Of a stretch of DNA of 64,000 nt, positions 24,807-34,443 are shown in pieces; the first letter of the stretch is position 1; each line of letters starts with the position of its first letter. Source of the stretch: Streptomyces rishiriensis (lineage in GTDB: Bacteria; Actinomycetota; Actinomycetes; Streptomycetales; Streptomycetaceae); NCBI RefSeq assembly GCF_030815485.1, contig NZ_JAUSWV010000002.1:2418001-2482000 (forward strand). The letters are read 5' to 3'. The notes beneath the pieces were generated by a model. It made no database searches, was not told where the DNA came from, and saw nothing but the letters and a program-made list of their open reading frames with translations. The translations under genes and the position numbers were made by a program.

Positions 24807-24841
24807 CGAAGGCGGCGGCCCACAGGGGACCGCCGCCTTCG
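24807..24841. terminator. bidirectional terminator between convergent genes
   Basis: CGAAGGCGGCGG (24807-24818) pairs perfectly with CCGCCGCCTTCG (24830-24841) around an 11-base loop. It lies between the stops of the surface-protein gene (24775) and the erpA-like gene (24869), so it can serve both strands. Confidence 0.8.
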
Positions 24842-24868
24842 TGGCGTTCGGCGATGCGAACGGGCGAC

Positions 24869-25225
24869 CTAGTTGAAGGAGTCGCCGCAGGCGCAGGAAC
24901 CCGTCGCATTCGGGTTGTCGATCGTGAAGCCCTGCTTCTCGATGGTGTCGACGAAGTCGATGGAGGCGCCGCCCAGGTACGGGGCGCTCATGCGGTCGGT
25001 GACGACCTTGACGCCGTCGAAGTCCTTCACCACGTCACCGTCGAGCGAACGCTCGTCGAAGAAGAGCTGGTAGCGCAGGCCGGAGCAGCCGCCGGGCTGA
25101 ACGGCGACGCGCAGTGCCAGGTCGTCGCGGCCTTCCTGGTCGAGCAGGGCCTTGACCTTCGCCGCGGCGGCGTCGGACAGGAGGATGCCGTCGCTGACAG
25201 TGGTCTTCTCGTCCGATACGGACAT
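24869..25225 (-). CDS. erpA: A-type iron-sulfur cluster insertion protein
   Basis: 118 residues, the usual size for IscA/ErpA/SufA proteins. The three conserved cysteines are in GGCSGLRYQ (~residue 48) and GSCACGDSF at the C-terminus, which carry the cluster. It would deliver [4Fe-4S] or [2Fe-2S] clusters to target enzymes. It is divergent from nadA, whose product needs a [4Fe-4S] cluster, and is near the desulfurase-TusA gene. ErpA is the most likely name, but IscA-like naming is equally defensible. Confidence 0.9.
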   Translation of the reverse strand: MSVSDEKTTVSDGILLSDAAAAKVKALLDQEGRDDLALRVAVQPGGCSGLRYQLFFDERSLDGDVVKDFDGVKVVTDRMSAPYLGGASIDFVDTIEKQGFTIDNPNATGSCACGDSFN

Positions 25226-25432
25226 CTACATCTCTCCCGGGTTGTACGGAGACTGCTTGCCGACTTTTCCAACCGTCGGGGCCGCGGATTCATTCCGGGC
25301 CGAGGAGTCGAGTTTCCGCTTCTCTCCTCTTCCTGCCTTTCATGCTCGCACACGTGCGACCCGGCGGACAGCGGCCTCCCCAGCGGTGCGGGCCGGGTCA
25401 CGGGATTCACGTCACATCGACGCGATGACCGT

Positions 25433-25461
25433 CGTCAAAGTGACGGGAAGCGGGATATGAT
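25433..25461 (+). promoter_or_regulatory. nadA promoter with small inverted repeat
   Basis: CGTCA-AAG-TGACG (25433-25445) is a perfect inverted repeat. A good -10 box TATGAT (25456-25461) follows, with CGTCAA (25433-25438) as a possible -35 at 17-base spacing. A repressor bound to the repeat would cover the -35, as expected for NAD-responsive control, but I do not recognise the site. Confidence 0.4.
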
Positions 25462-25502
25462 AGATAACGTCAGATCGACGAAAAGTAGAAAGGGTGCGTG
25501 CC

Positions 25503-26687
25503 GTGACCACCGCCCAGACCACGGAGCTCGACGTACAGCCGAGTCCGCTCGCCCTGTTGCTGCTCGGCCGTGAGGCCGACCCGAAGAGCGAGCGGGGCGT
25601 CGAGTGCCCCGGCGACCTGCCCTCTCCCTCGGACCCCGACCTGGTCGCGCGCGCCCGCGCCGCCAAGGAGAAGCTCGGTGACAAGGTCTTCGTGCTCGGC
25701 CACCACTACCAGCGCGACGAGGTCATCCAGTTCGCCGATGTCACGGGCGACTCCTTCAAGCTGGCCAAGGACGCGGCCGCCCGCCCGGAGGCCGAGTACA
25801 TCGTGTTCTGCGGTGTGCACTTCATGGCCGAGTCCGCGGACATCCTGACGTCCGACGACCAGAAGGTGGTCCTGCCCGACCTCGCCGCCGGTTGCTCGAT
25901 GGCCGACATGGCCACCGCCGAGCAGGTCGCCGAGTGCTGGGACGTGCTGACCGACGCCGGCATAGCCGAGCAGGTCGTGCCCGTCTCGTACATGAACTCG
26001 TCCGCGGACATCAAGGCGTTCACGGGCAGGCACGGCGGCACGATCTGCACCTCCTCCAACGCCCAGCGGGCCCTGGAGTGGGCCTTCGAGCAGGGTGAGA
26101 AGGTGCTCTTCCTGCCGGACCAGCACCTCGGCCGCAACACCGCCGTCCGCGACCTGGGCCTGTCCCTGGAGGACTGCGTCCTGTACAACCCGCACAAGCC
26201 GAACGGCGGGCTGACCGCCGAGCAGCTGCGCGACGCGAAGATGATCCTGTGGCGGGGCCACTGCTCGGTGCACGGCCGCTTCAGCCTGGAGTCGGTCGAG
26301 GACGTCCGCGCCCGGATCCCCGGCGTGAACGTGCTCGTGCACCCCGAGTGCCGGCACGAGGTCGTGGCCGCGGCGGACTACGTCGGCTCGACCGAGTACA
26401 TCATCAAGGCGCTGGAGGCGGCCCCGGCCGGCTCGAAGTGGGCCATCGGCACGGAGCTGAACCTGGTGCGCCGGCTGGCGAACCGTTTCGCGCCCGAGGG
26501 CAAGGAGATCGTCTTCCTCGACAAGACGGTCTGCTTCTGCTCGACGATGAACCGGATCGACCTGCCCCACCTGGTCTGGACCCTGGAGTCGCTCGCCGAG
26601 GGCAAGCTGGTCAACCGGATCGAGGTCGACCAGGAGACCGAGGCGTTCGCGAAGCTGGCCCTGGAGCGGATGCTGGCGCTGCCGTAG
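25503..26687 (+). CDS. nadA: quinolinate synthase
   Basis: 394 residues from the GTG at 25503; a GTG nine bases earlier is too close to the AAAGG ribosome site. NadA condenses iminoaspartate with dihydroxyacetone phosphate to quinolinate for NAD synthesis, using a [4Fe-4S] cluster. Motifs include LGHHYQRDEVIQFAD, the first cysteine in YIVFCGVHFMAESA, ICTSSNAQRALEW, a cysteine in VHPECRHEV, and the last in TVCFCSTMNRID. No nadB or nadC follows. The adjacent divergent gene encodes an A-type cluster carrier, a likely source of its Fe-S cluster. Confidence 0.96.
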   Translation: MTTAQTTELDVQPSPLALLLLGREADPKSERGVECPGDLPSPSDPDLVARARAAKEKLGDKVFVLGHHYQRDEVIQFADVTGDSFKLAKDAAARPEAEYIVFCGVHFMAESADILTSDDQKVVLPDLAAGCSMADMATAEQVAECWDVLTDAGIAEQVVPVSYMNSSADIKAFTGRHGGTICTSSNAQRALEWAFEQGEKVLFLPDQHLGRNTAVRDLGLSLEDCVLYNPHKPNGGLTAEQLRDAKMILWRGHCSVHGRFSLESVEDVRARIPGVNVLVHPECRHEVVAAADYVGSTEYIIKALEAAPAGSKWAIGTELNLVRRLANRFAPEGKEIVFLDKTVCFCSTMNRIDLPHLVWTLESLAEGKLVNRIEVDQETEAFAKLALERMLALP

Positions 26688-26735
26688 CCGCACCGCCCCG
26701 GCCCCCCTGACCTCGTCGGACGCCGTAGGCCCGGC

Positions 26736-28973
26736 TCACCCCGCCGGCGGCTCGCGGTCGGGGTGGGCCGGGTCCAGCGCGAAGACGGTCCCGTCGGGGC
26801 TGAGCACCACCACGGCTCCCTCGTCGAGGAACACCCGTGCCGAGGAATAGCCGACCCCGACGACCTGCTCGGCCCGCGCGGGCGACTCCCACAGCAGGTC
26901 GCCCGTATCGAGGTCGAGGGCGGCGACCCGCCCGGAGGCGCTGGCCGCGAACACCGCCTGCCCCTGGCCGTCGGCGACGGCGGGGCCCGGCTGCTGAAGG
27001 GTCGTCGAGGTCTGCCACAGCCGCTCGCCCGTCTCGGGCGAGTGGGCGGTCATCCGGCCGCTGGAGGAGGCGAAGCAGAGCACTCCGCCCACCAGGGCCG
27101 CCTGGCCGCGCGGACTGTCCGGCAACTGCTTCTTCCGTACCGCGCCGGTGTCCGGGTCGACCAGCACGACCTCGCCGTACGCCGACTCTGCGGGGGTTCG
27201 GAGATCCCGGGCCACGTACATCACGAAGGCCAGGTCTCCGTCGACGGCACCGACGTACTCGCCGTCGCCGTCCGGCACGCTCACCTTCCGGGTCGAGCCG
27301 TCGGCGGGGTCGACGGCGTAGAACACCGTGCGCGACGGGGTACCCGCGTCGGTGCAGCCGACGAACGGCACGCTGTCGACGGCGTGGAACTCGCAGGAGT
27401 AGGTGGGCCCGGCCGGCACGGTGGCCTTCCAACGCGCGGTGCCGTCGCGTACTTCGCGGGCGGTCACCCGGTAGCCGTCCGAGGTCATCAGCAGATCGCC
27501 CACGACCGCGGAATCGACGGATCCCGTCTGGTCGAGCGTGCGCGACCAGAGCCGTTCGCCGGTGGCGGCGTCGAGGGCCAGGACAGTGCCGGTCGTGTCG
27601 TCGCCCGCGCTGTTCAGGACCGACTGGGTCATGAGCAGCACGCCGTCGTGCACCCCGAGGACCGCGCCGTCGTACCGCTCCCGGGCCAGGCCCGAGGGCT
27701 GGGAGTCGGCCCGCCAGCTCAGACGGCCCGTCGTCCCGTCGACGCGGACCGGGAGGACGCCGTCGCCCCCGCAGTAGAGGGCGCCCTCGCCCATCGCGCA
27801 GGACAGGGAGGTGCCGAAGGAGGTCCCGGCGCCCTCCAGCGGCTTCGCCACGCCGCTCGCGGCGGTGCCGAACACCGAGGTCCGCCAGGGCTGCCAGCCT
27901 CGGGGCAGGGGACCCCAGCCGATGGCCTCGGAACCGGTGCTGTCCGCATCCCCCGAGGTGCCGTCCCTGCCGAACGGGCCGACGTCGAGCAGGTAGCCGG
28001 TGAGCGCCAGCGCCAGCACGCCCGCGACCCCGGCCAGGACCGGCCAACGGCGCAGCCGGGAACGGCGGCCCGTGCGGGGCGGCGCGGCGAGCGACTCCGG
28101 TTCCTCGCCCGCCTCGGGCTCGGGCGGCAGACGCAGGGTCACCGTCTCCCGGTCGTCCGCCGCGGGTTCGGGCAACGCCCGGGCGAACTCCCCGGCCAGC
28201 TCCTCGAGTCCGGGCCGGTCGGCGGCGTCCTTGGCCAGACAGCGGGTCAGGACCGCACGCAGCGGCTCGGCGACCGCGTCCACCTTCGGTTCCTCGTGCA
28301 TCACCCGCCACGCCGTCAGATACGGGCTGTCGGCGTCGAAGGGACCGCGGCCGGTCGCGGCGAACACCAGCAGCGCGCCGAGGGAGAAGACGTCCGAGGC
28401 GGGACCGACCGACCGGGCGTCCTTGAACTGCTCCGGGGACATGAACGGCGGGGTGCCGATGGCGTGACCGGTCTCGGTGAGGGTCGGGTTCTCGGTGGCC
28501 CGGGAGATGCCGAAGTCGATGACCCGGGGGCCGTCCTGCGCCATCAGGACGTTGGAGGGCTTGAGGTCACGGTGGACGACCCCGGCCCGGTGGATGTCCC
28601 GCAGCGCCTCCGCCAGCCCCAGGGCCAGCCGGCGCAGTTCCGCCCCCTTCAGCGGGCCGGCGACCCGGATCCGGGCGGAGAGCGCCAGTCCGGGCACGTA
28701 CTGGGTGGCCATCCAGGGCCGTACGGCCTCCGGGTCGGCGTCCACCACCGGGGCGGTGAAGGCACCGCTCACCTTGCGGACGGCGTCGATCTCCTGCCGG
28801 AAGCGGGCCCGGAAGACCTTGTCCTCCGCGTACTGGGCGTGCACCACCTTGACGGCGACCTCACGCCCCGAACGGGACCGGCCCAGGTAGACGACGCCCA
28901 TGCCACCGGATCCGATCCGGTCGACGATCCGGTATCCACCGAGCGCCTTCGGGTCGTCCTTGTTCAGCGGCAA
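26736..28973 (-). CDS. membrane Ser/Thr protein kinase with PQQ beta-propeller sensor
   Basis: 745 residues. The N-terminal Hanks-type kinase (~12-270) has the glycine loop IGSGGMGVVYLG, the ATP lysine in VAVKVV (K42), HRDLKPSN and DFGIS, so it should be active. A single helix (VLAGVAGVLALALTGYLL, ~315-335) leads to an external domain of repeated PQQ/WD-like blades (for example LDAATGERLW, LDLDTGDLLWES), which form a beta-propeller for ligand or wall sensing. The HTETGHAIGTP activation segment has threonines for autophosphorylation. It follows the RND gene in the same direction; the target is unknown. Confidence 0.93.
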   Translation of the reverse strand: MPLNKDDPKALGGYRIVDRIGSGGMGVVYLGRSRSGREVAVKVVHAQYAEDKVFRARFRQEIDAVRKVSGAFTAPVVDADPEAVRPWMATQYVPGLALSARIRVAGPLKGAELRRLALGLAEALRDIHRAGVVHRDLKPSNVLMAQDGPRVIDFGISRATENPTLTETGHAIGTPPFMSPEQFKDARSVGPASDVFSLGALLVFAATGRGPFDADSPYLTAWRVMHEEPKVDAVAEPLRAVLTRCLAKDAADRPGLEELAGEFARALPEPAADDRETVTLRLPPEPEAGEEPESLAAPPRTGRRSRLRRWPVLAGVAGVLALALTGYLLDVGPFGRDGTSGDADSTGSEAIGWGPLPRGWQPWRTSVFGTAASGVAKPLEGAGTSFGTSLSCAMGEGALYCGGDGVLPVRVDGTTGRLSWRADSQPSGLARERYDGAVLGVHDGVLLMTQSVLNSAGDDTTGTVLALDAATGERLWSRTLDQTGSVDSAVVGDLLMTSDGYRVTAREVRDGTARWKATVPAGPTYSCEFHAVDSVPFVGCTDAGTPSRTVFYAVDPADGSTRKVSVPDGDGEYVGAVDGDLAFVMYVARDLRTPAESAYGEVVLVDPDTGAVRKKQLPDSPRGQAALVGGVLCFASSSGRMTAHSPETGERLWQTSTTLQQPGPAVADGQGQAVFAASASGRVAALDLDTGDLLWESPARAEQVVGVGYSSARVFLDEGAVVVLSPDGTVFALDPAHPDREPPAG

Positions 28974-29057
28974 CTCCCCGGTCCCCTTCCCCCGTCGAGC
29001 AGTTCGAGCTCACAGGATATGTAACCCGTACGGGGGAAGGGGCTCGGCGCGGCGGTG

Positions 29058-32000
29058 TCAGACTCCGGCCGGTTCCGGGTTCTTCTCGGGCTGCGCCGGC
29101 TGCTGTCGCTTCGCGGCACGCTTCTTCGCCCGGCGTTCCTTGCGGAGTTCGAGCATCGCGTACAGGGTCGGGACGAGCAGCAGGGTGAGCAGCGTCGAGG
29201 TGATCAGACCGCCGATCACGACCACCGCCAGCGGCTGGGCGATGAAGCCGCCTTCGCCGGTGACGCCCAGAGCCATCGGGAGCAGGGCGAAGATGGTCGC
29301 CAGCGCCGTCATGAGGATGGGACGCAGCCGGTGCCGCCCGCCCTCGACCACGGCCTCGACCACGCCGTACCCCTGCTTGCGGTACTGGTTGATGAGGTCG
29401 ATCAGGACGATCGCGTTGGTCACCACGATGCCGATGAGCATCAGCATGCCGATCATCGCCGGGACGCCCATCGGGGTGCCGGTGACGAGCAGCAGTCCGA
29501 TCGCGCCGGTCGCCGCGAAGGGGATCGAGACCAGCAGGATCAGCGGCTGGGCCAGCGACCGGAAGGTCGCCACCAGCAGCATGAAGACGATCGCGATCGC
29601 CGCGAGCATCGCCAGGGCGAGGTTCTTGAACGCGTCGTCCTGGTCCTGCGAGACCCCGCCGATCTCGGCCGTGGCGCCCTCCGGGAGCTTCAGCGCGTCG
29701 AGCCTCGAGGTGAGGTCGGCGCTCACCGCGCCGGTGTTGTCCCCGGTCGGCTTCGCGGTGACGGTGGCCGCCCGCCGGCCGTCGATGCGGGTCATCGAGA
29801 CCGGGCCGTCGACCAGTTCCACGGTGGCGATGTCACCGAGCTTCACCGCGCCCAGACGCAGGGCCTTGAGCTGGGCGAGCGTCGTCGCGGGCTTCGCCGA
29901 GGTGATGACCACATCACGCTCGGTGTCGTCCAGTACCGCCTTCGCGGCCGTGGTCCCGCGGACCGCCTGGGCGACCGCCGCGCCCAGCGTCTGGTCGTCG
30001 AAACCGGCCGCGGCGGCCTTGGCGTTCGCCCTGACCGCGATGCGCGGCACACTCTGCGACAGGTCGCTGGTGACGTCGGTGACGTCGTCGAGGCCGGCCA
30101 CGGCCTCACGGACCTGCTCGGCTGCGGTGCGCAGCACACCCGCGTCGGCCGCCTTCACGACGACGCTCAGGTCCTGGCTGCCGAAGCCGTCACCGGCGGC
30201 GACGGTGGTCGTCCCGATGCCCTCGAGCTTCTTCAGCCCGTCCTCGACCCGCTGCTGGACGTCCTCGTACGAGGCCGAGTCCTCGAGCATCACCTGGTAC
30301 GAGGCCTGGTTGGTGTCGGTGCCGCCACCGAAGGCCGCCATGAAGCCGGAGGAGCCGACGGTGACCTGGTAGTCCTTCACGCCCTCGGTGCCGGCGAGCA
30401 GCCGCTCGACCTTCTCGGCCTGGGCGTCGGTCGCGGCCAGGCTGGTGCCCGGCTTCAGCTCCTGCTTGACCGTCAGGACCTGCTGCTCGCCCTGGTCGAA
30501 GAAGTTGGTCTTCAGCAGGGGCGCCATGGCGAATGTGGCGATCAGCACGACGACGGCGATCGCCACACTGGTGAGACGGCGCCGGGTGGCGAAGCGCAGC
30601 ACGGGGACGTAGAAGCGCTGGAGGCGGCTCTTCGCCTCCTTCTCCTCGGCCGCCCGACGGGCTTCCTCGGCGTCCTCGGGGGTGCCCTTGGGGGCGCGCA
30701 GGAACCAGTACGACAGGACAGGGACGACCGTCAGCGAGACCAGCAGAGAAGCCAGCAGGGCCGCCGTCACGGTGAGCGAGAACGCGCCGAACAGGGCGCC
30801 CACCATGCCGCCGACTAGGTCGATCGGCAGGAACACGGCGACGGTGGTGAGGGTGGAGGAGGTGACCGCCCCGGCCACCTCGCGCACGGCCGTGATGATC
30901 GCGGACTGCCGCTCCTCGCCGTAGCCGAGGTGGCGCTTGATGTTCTCCAGGACGACGATCGAGTCGTCGACGACCCGGCCGATCGCGATGGTCAGCGCGC
31001 CCAGCGTCAGCATGTTCAGCGAGAGGTCCCGCGTCCACAGGACGATCAGCGCCAGCACCACGGAGAGCGGGATGCTGACCGCCGTCACCAGTGTCGAGCG
31101 GATCGACGCCAGGAAGACCAGGATGACGAGGACGGCGAAGAGCAGACCGAGGGCGCCCTCCGTGGTCAGTCCCTCGATGGCCTTCGCGACGGCCGGACCG
31201 CTGTCGCTGACGACGGTGATCGTCGCGCCCGAGCCGAGGTCCTGGCGCAGGTCGGCCAGCTCGGCGTCGACGGCGTCGGAGATGGCGACCGCGCTGCCGT
31301 CGTGGTCCATGGTGACCATCACGGCGAGGCTGGGCCTGCCGTCGGTGCGGGTGAGGGAGTCGGCCGGGGCCTCCTCCTGCCGCACCGCGGCCACGTCACC
31401 GAGCCGTACCGGCTTCGCGCCGGCGAGGCCCGGGATCCGCAGGTCCTCGATCTGGGCGACGGAGGTGTAGCCGCCGCCGACCCGGACCGTGCGGTTGCTG
31501 CCCGCCTCGTCGAAGGAGCCGGCCGGGACGGTCGCGCCGCCCGCCTGGAGCGCCTGGGCGAGGGACTGCGTGGTCAGACCGGCCTTGGCCAGCTTCGCGT
31601 CGTCGGGGGTGACCGAGACCTGGAGATCCCGGACGCCGGTGACGGTGACCTGGCCGACGCCGTCGATGTCCCGCAGCGCCGGGACGACGCTCCGGTCGAG
31701 CTGGTCGGCGAGCGCCTGCTGGTCCTTGTCGGAGGTGACCGCGAGGACGACGGTCGGCATGTCGTCGGTGGAACCGGCGACGACCTGCGGGTCCACGGCG
31801 TCGGGGAGCTGGACGCGGGCCCGGTTGACGGCCTGCTGGACGTCGGCGACGAGTTGCTTGGTGTCGTTGCCGTAGTCGAAGGACGCCACGATCACGGCGT
31901 TGCCCTCGCTCGCCGTGGAGGTGACGCCGGTGATGCCGTCGACACCCTCGAGGTTGTCCTCGATCGGCTCGATGACCTGCTTCTCGACGACGTCCGGGGA

Positions 32001-32165
32001 GGCGCCCTGGTAGGGGGCGAGGACGGAGACCATCGGCAGTTCGATGGTGGGGAGGAGCTGTTGCTTCAGTTGCGGGATCGCGATCGCGCCGAAGGCGATC
32101 GCGACGATGGACATGAGGCCTATCAGGGCCCGTTGCGCGAGGCTGAATCGGGACAGCCAGGACAT
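29058..32165 (-). CDS. RND-superfamily (HAE1/AcrB-like) efflux transporter
   Basis: 1035 residues from ATG 32165 (MSWLSRFS...), the usual RND N-terminus. A frame open to 32342 adds a Pro/Thr-rich stretch unlike this family. The protein repeats the RND plan twice: a first helix, a ~300-residue external loop, then a cluster of helices. Helix 4 carries the proton-relay acidic pair in IGRVVDDSIVVLENIK. It probably exports hydrophobic compounds, lipids or drugs by proton exchange. No membrane-fusion or outer-membrane partner is nearby, as expected for a Gram-positive. The two-component system just upstream may control it. Confidence 0.92.
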   Translation of the reverse strand: MSWLSRFSLAQRALIGLMSIVAIAFGAIAIPQLKQQLLPTIELPMVSVLAPYQGASPDVVEKQVIEPIEDNLEGVDGITGVTSTASEGNAVIVASFDYGNDTKQLVADVQQAVNRARVQLPDAVDPQVVAGSTDDMPTVVLAVTSDKDQQALADQLDRSVVPALRDIDGVGQVTVTGVRDLQVSVTPDDAKLAKAGLTTQSLAQALQAGGATVPAGSFDEAGSNRTVRVGGGYTSVAQIEDLRIPGLAGAKPVRLGDVAAVRQEEAPADSLTRTDGRPSLAVMVTMDHDGSAVAISDAVDAELADLRQDLGSGATITVVSDSGPAVAKAIEGLTTEGALGLLFAVLVILVFLASIRSTLVTAVSIPLSVVLALIVLWTRDLSLNMLTLGALTIAIGRVVDDSIVVLENIKRHLGYGEERQSAIITAVREVAGAVTSSTLTTVAVFLPIDLVGGMVGALFGAFSLTVTAALLASLLVSLTVVPVLSYWFLRAPKGTPEDAEEARRAAEEKEAKSRLQRFYVPVLRFATRRRLTSVAIAVVVLIATFAMAPLLKTNFFDQGEQQVLTVKQELKPGTSLAATDAQAEKVERLLAGTEGVKDYQVTVGSSGFMAAFGGGTDTNQASYQVMLEDSASYEDVQQRVEDGLKKLEGIGTTTVAAGDGFGSQDLSVVVKAADAGVLRTAAEQVREAVAGLDDVTDVTSDLSQSVPRIAVRANAKAAAAGFDDQTLGAAVAQAVRGTTAAKAVLDDTERDVVITSAKPATTLAQLKALRLGAVKLGDIATVELVDGPVSMTRIDGRRAATVTAKPTGDNTGAVSADLTSRLDALKLPEGATAEIGGVSQDQDDAFKNLALAMLAAIAIVFMLLVATFRSLAQPLILLVSIPFAATGAIGLLLVTGTPMGVPAMIGMLMLIGIVVTNAIVLIDLINQYRKQGYGVVEAVVEGGRHRLRPILMTALATIFALLPMALGVTGEGGFIAQPLAVVVIGGLITSTLLTLLLVPTLYAMLELRKERRAKKRAAKRQQPAQPEKNPEPAGV

Positions 32166-32388
32166 GGGTACGGGTCTCGTCTCTGTGAGCGGCAGAAGCG
32201 GTGCCGGGCGCGGCGCGGGTGTGACGGGCGGCGTGACATGTGCGGTATGGGTGACATGTGGTGCGCCTGTGCCCCGTGCGCCGGGTGTGGCCCCTTCACC
32301 CTGGGCCATGCCGGGGCGCCGATCCGTACGCTCCAGGTCCATTTACTTATCCCGCGCCTACTCCGGGCGCAGTACGGGAGAGCCGCGC

Positions 32389-33072
32389 TCACTCCACCCT
32401 CGGACGTACCAGCCCCGACTCGTACGCGATCACCACGAGCTGGGCCCGGTCGCGTGCGCCCAGCTTGGCCATGGCCCGGTTGACGTGCGTCTTCACGGTG
32501 AGCGGGCTGACCTCGAGGCGCTCGGCGATCTCGTCGTTGGAGTGGCCGCCGGCGACCTGCACGAGGACCTCGCGCTCACGCACGGTCAGCGCGTCCAGCC
32601 GGGCGGACCGGGCCGGGTCGTGGGTGTCGTCCAGCGCGCCGCCCTGGGCCAGGAAGCGGGCGATCAGGCCCTTGGTCGCGGTCGGCGAAAGCAGCGCCTC
32701 CCCGCCGGCGGCGACCCGTATGGCGCTCAGCAGCTCCTCCGGCTCGCTGCCCTTGCCGAGGAAACCGGAGGCGCCGGCCCGTAGCGACCGCACCACGTAG
32801 TCGTCGACCTCGAACGTCGTCAGGATGACCACCCTGACGTGTGCGAGGGACGGATCGGCGCTGATCAGCCGGGTCGCGGCGAGGCCGTCCGTGCCGGGCA
32901 TGCGGATGTCCATCAGGACGACGTCGGCGCGCTGCTCCTTGGCCAGCCGGACCGCCTGGGCGCCGTCGGACGCCTCGCCGACCACCTCCATGTCGGGCTC
33001 CGAGTCGACGAGCACGCGGAACGCGCTGCGCAGCAGCGCCTGGTCGTCGGCGAGCAGGACACGGATGGTCAT
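32389..33072 (-). CDS. NarL/LuxR-type response regulator
   Basis: 227 residues. The receiver has the acidic pair ADD (9-10), phosphoacceptor D55 in VVLMDIRMPG, the threonine in VVILTTF and the lysine in GFLGKGSEPEE. The C-terminal LuxR-type helix-turn-helix is LTVREREVLVQVAGG...SNDEIAERL...SPLTVKTHVNRAMAKLG. It is translated with its kinase (ATGA overlap at 33069-33072). Its neighbours (RND transporter below, psp genes above) suggest an envelope-stress role. Confidence 0.95.
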   Translation of the reverse strand: MTIRVLLADDQALLRSAFRVLVDSEPDMEVVGEASDGAQAVRLAKEQRADVVLMDIRMPGTDGLAATRLISADPSLAHVRVVILTTFEVDDYVVRSLRAGASGFLGKGSEPEELLSAIRVAAGGEALLSPTATKGLIARFLAQGGALDDTHDPARSARLDALTVREREVLVQVAGGHSNDEIAERLEVSPLTVKTHVNRAMAKLGARDRAQLVVIAYESGLVRPRVE

Positions 33073-34292
33073 GCGTTCTCCCCCGTGGTGGCCGTGCGGG
33101 TCTTGACCGGCAGGATCGCATGGACGCGGAAGCCGCCTCCGTAGCGGGGACCGGTGGTGAGGGTGCCGCGCAGGGCGGTGACGCGCTCGCGCATGCCGAG
33201 CAGACCGTGGCCGCCGCCGGCCGCCGGGGGCCCGTCCTTCGCGGGACGCCCGTCGTCGAGGACCGTGACCTCGATGTTCGGTCCCACGCGCACGACGCTG
33301 ACCTCGGCTTTCGCTTCGGGCCCCGCGTGCTTCTGCACATTGGTGAGGGCTTCCTGGATGACCCGGTAGGCGGCCAGGTCGGCGGCGGCCGGGAGTTCGG
33401 TCCCGTGGTCGGTACGGGCCACCTCGACCTGGAGGCCGGCGTTGCGGAAGGTGCCGGCCAGCTCGTCGAGGCGGTCCAGGCCGGGTGCGGGTTCGGTGGG
33501 GGCCTCGGGGTCGCCGGACTGGCGCAGCAGGCCGACGGTGGCCCGCAGTTCGTTGAGCGCGGAGCGGCTGGCCTCGCGGACGTGGGCGAGGGCCTCCTTG
33601 GCCTGGTCGGGCCGCTTGTCCATGACATGCGCGGCGACTCCGGCCTGGACGTTGACCAGGGCGATGTGGTGGGCGACGACGTCGTGCAGGTCGCGGGCGA
33701 TACGCAGGCGCTCCTCCGCGACCCGGCGGCGGGCCTCCTCCTCCCGGGTGCGCTCCGCGCGCTCGGCGCGGTCCCGGATGGCCTGGACGACGGCCCGGCG
33801 GCTGCGGACGGCGTCGCCGGCGGTGGCCCCGATGCCGGTCCAGGCGAGGATCCCCAGGTTCTCCTGGGCGTACCAGGGCAGCGGTCCGGCGAGCATCGCC
33901 GCGCCGGTGAGGATCGTCATGGTGAGCAGACCCGCGCGGACGGTGGTGGCGCGGTCGGTGGTGGCGGCGACCGTGAAGAGGGCGATCACGGCGGACATGG
34001 CGACGGGGGCCCGGGGGTCGCCGGTGACCGACTCCGTCACCGAGGCGGCGCCGGTGAGGGCGAGGACCGTCATGGGGGCGCTGCGGCGGAAGACGAGGGC
34101 GACGGCGGAGAGGGTCATCAGCAGCAGGCTGAGCGGATCCGGGCTGCGGATGCTCCAGCTGACGCCGTGCCCTCCGTGCGGGTCGACGAAGGAGCCGGCC
34201 AGCATGCAGAGCAGTACGCCCGCGGCGAGGCCCGCGTCCAGGGCGAGGGGGTGGGCCTTCAGCCGACGCTGGGCCCGGGCGAAGGGGGTCAC
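33069..34292 (-). CDS. sensor histidine kinase (HisKA_3 type)
   Basis: 407 residues. Five or six N-terminal membrane helices (~20-165) have little external loop, the pattern of kinases that sense membrane state. The dimerisation domain has the phosphohistidine in RIARDLHDVVAHHIAL (~residue 205), typical of HisKA_3 kinases paired with NarL regulators. The ATPase domain ends with GHGLLGMRERV. A GTG start at 34292 was taken; its ribosome site is weak. The stop overlaps the response-regulator start. Confidence 0.94.
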   Translation of the reverse strand: MTPFARAQRRLKAHPLALDAGLAAGVLLCMLAGSFVDPHGGHGVSWSIRSPDPLSLLLMTLSAVALVFRRSAPMTVLALTGAASVTESVTGDPRAPVAMSAVIALFTVAATTDRATTVRAGLLTMTILTGAAMLAGPLPWYAQENLGILAWTGIGATAGDAVRSRRAVVQAIRDRAERAERTREEEARRRVAEERLRIARDLHDVVAHHIALVNVQAGVAAHVMDKRPDQAKEALAHVREASRSALNELRATVGLLRQSGDPEAPTEPAPGLDRLDELAGTFRNAGLQVEVARTDHGTELPAAADLAAYRVIQEALTNVQKHAGPEAKAEVSVVRVGPNIEVTVLDDGRPAKDGPPAAGGGHGLLGMRERVTALRGTLTTGPRYGGGFRVHAILPVKTRTATTGENA

Positions 34293-34335
34293 TTCAGGGG
34301 GGTCACTTCCGGGCTACCGTCGCTTTCCGTGCCGT

Positions 34336-34407
34336 GGCCGGGGGCAGTCGCCCCCAGACCCCCGCCGTCGGCCCCGAACGGGCCTGGTCCTCAAACGCCG
34401 GACGGGC
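34336..34407. repeat. Streptomyces-type interspersed repeat between pspAA and the kinase gene
   Basis: GGGGG-CAGTCG-CCCCC (34340-34355) is followed by cagacccccg, GGCCC/GGGCC arms near 34370-34384 and cctcaaacgccggacgggc (34389-34407). From memory, this combination recurs in many Streptomyces intergenic regions. It may act as a weak terminator between pspAA and the two-component genes. Confidence 0.55.
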
Positions 34408-34443
34408 CGGCATACCGTGACCGGCGCCGAGAGGCCGCCGGAC

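Noticed and set aside
32166..32342. 59-residue N-terminal extension of the RND transporter
   Set aside because: A TAAGTA box just before ATG 32342 could give a leaderless start, but the added Pro/Thr/His-rich sequence is unlike RND N-termini, so the start at 32165 was preferred.
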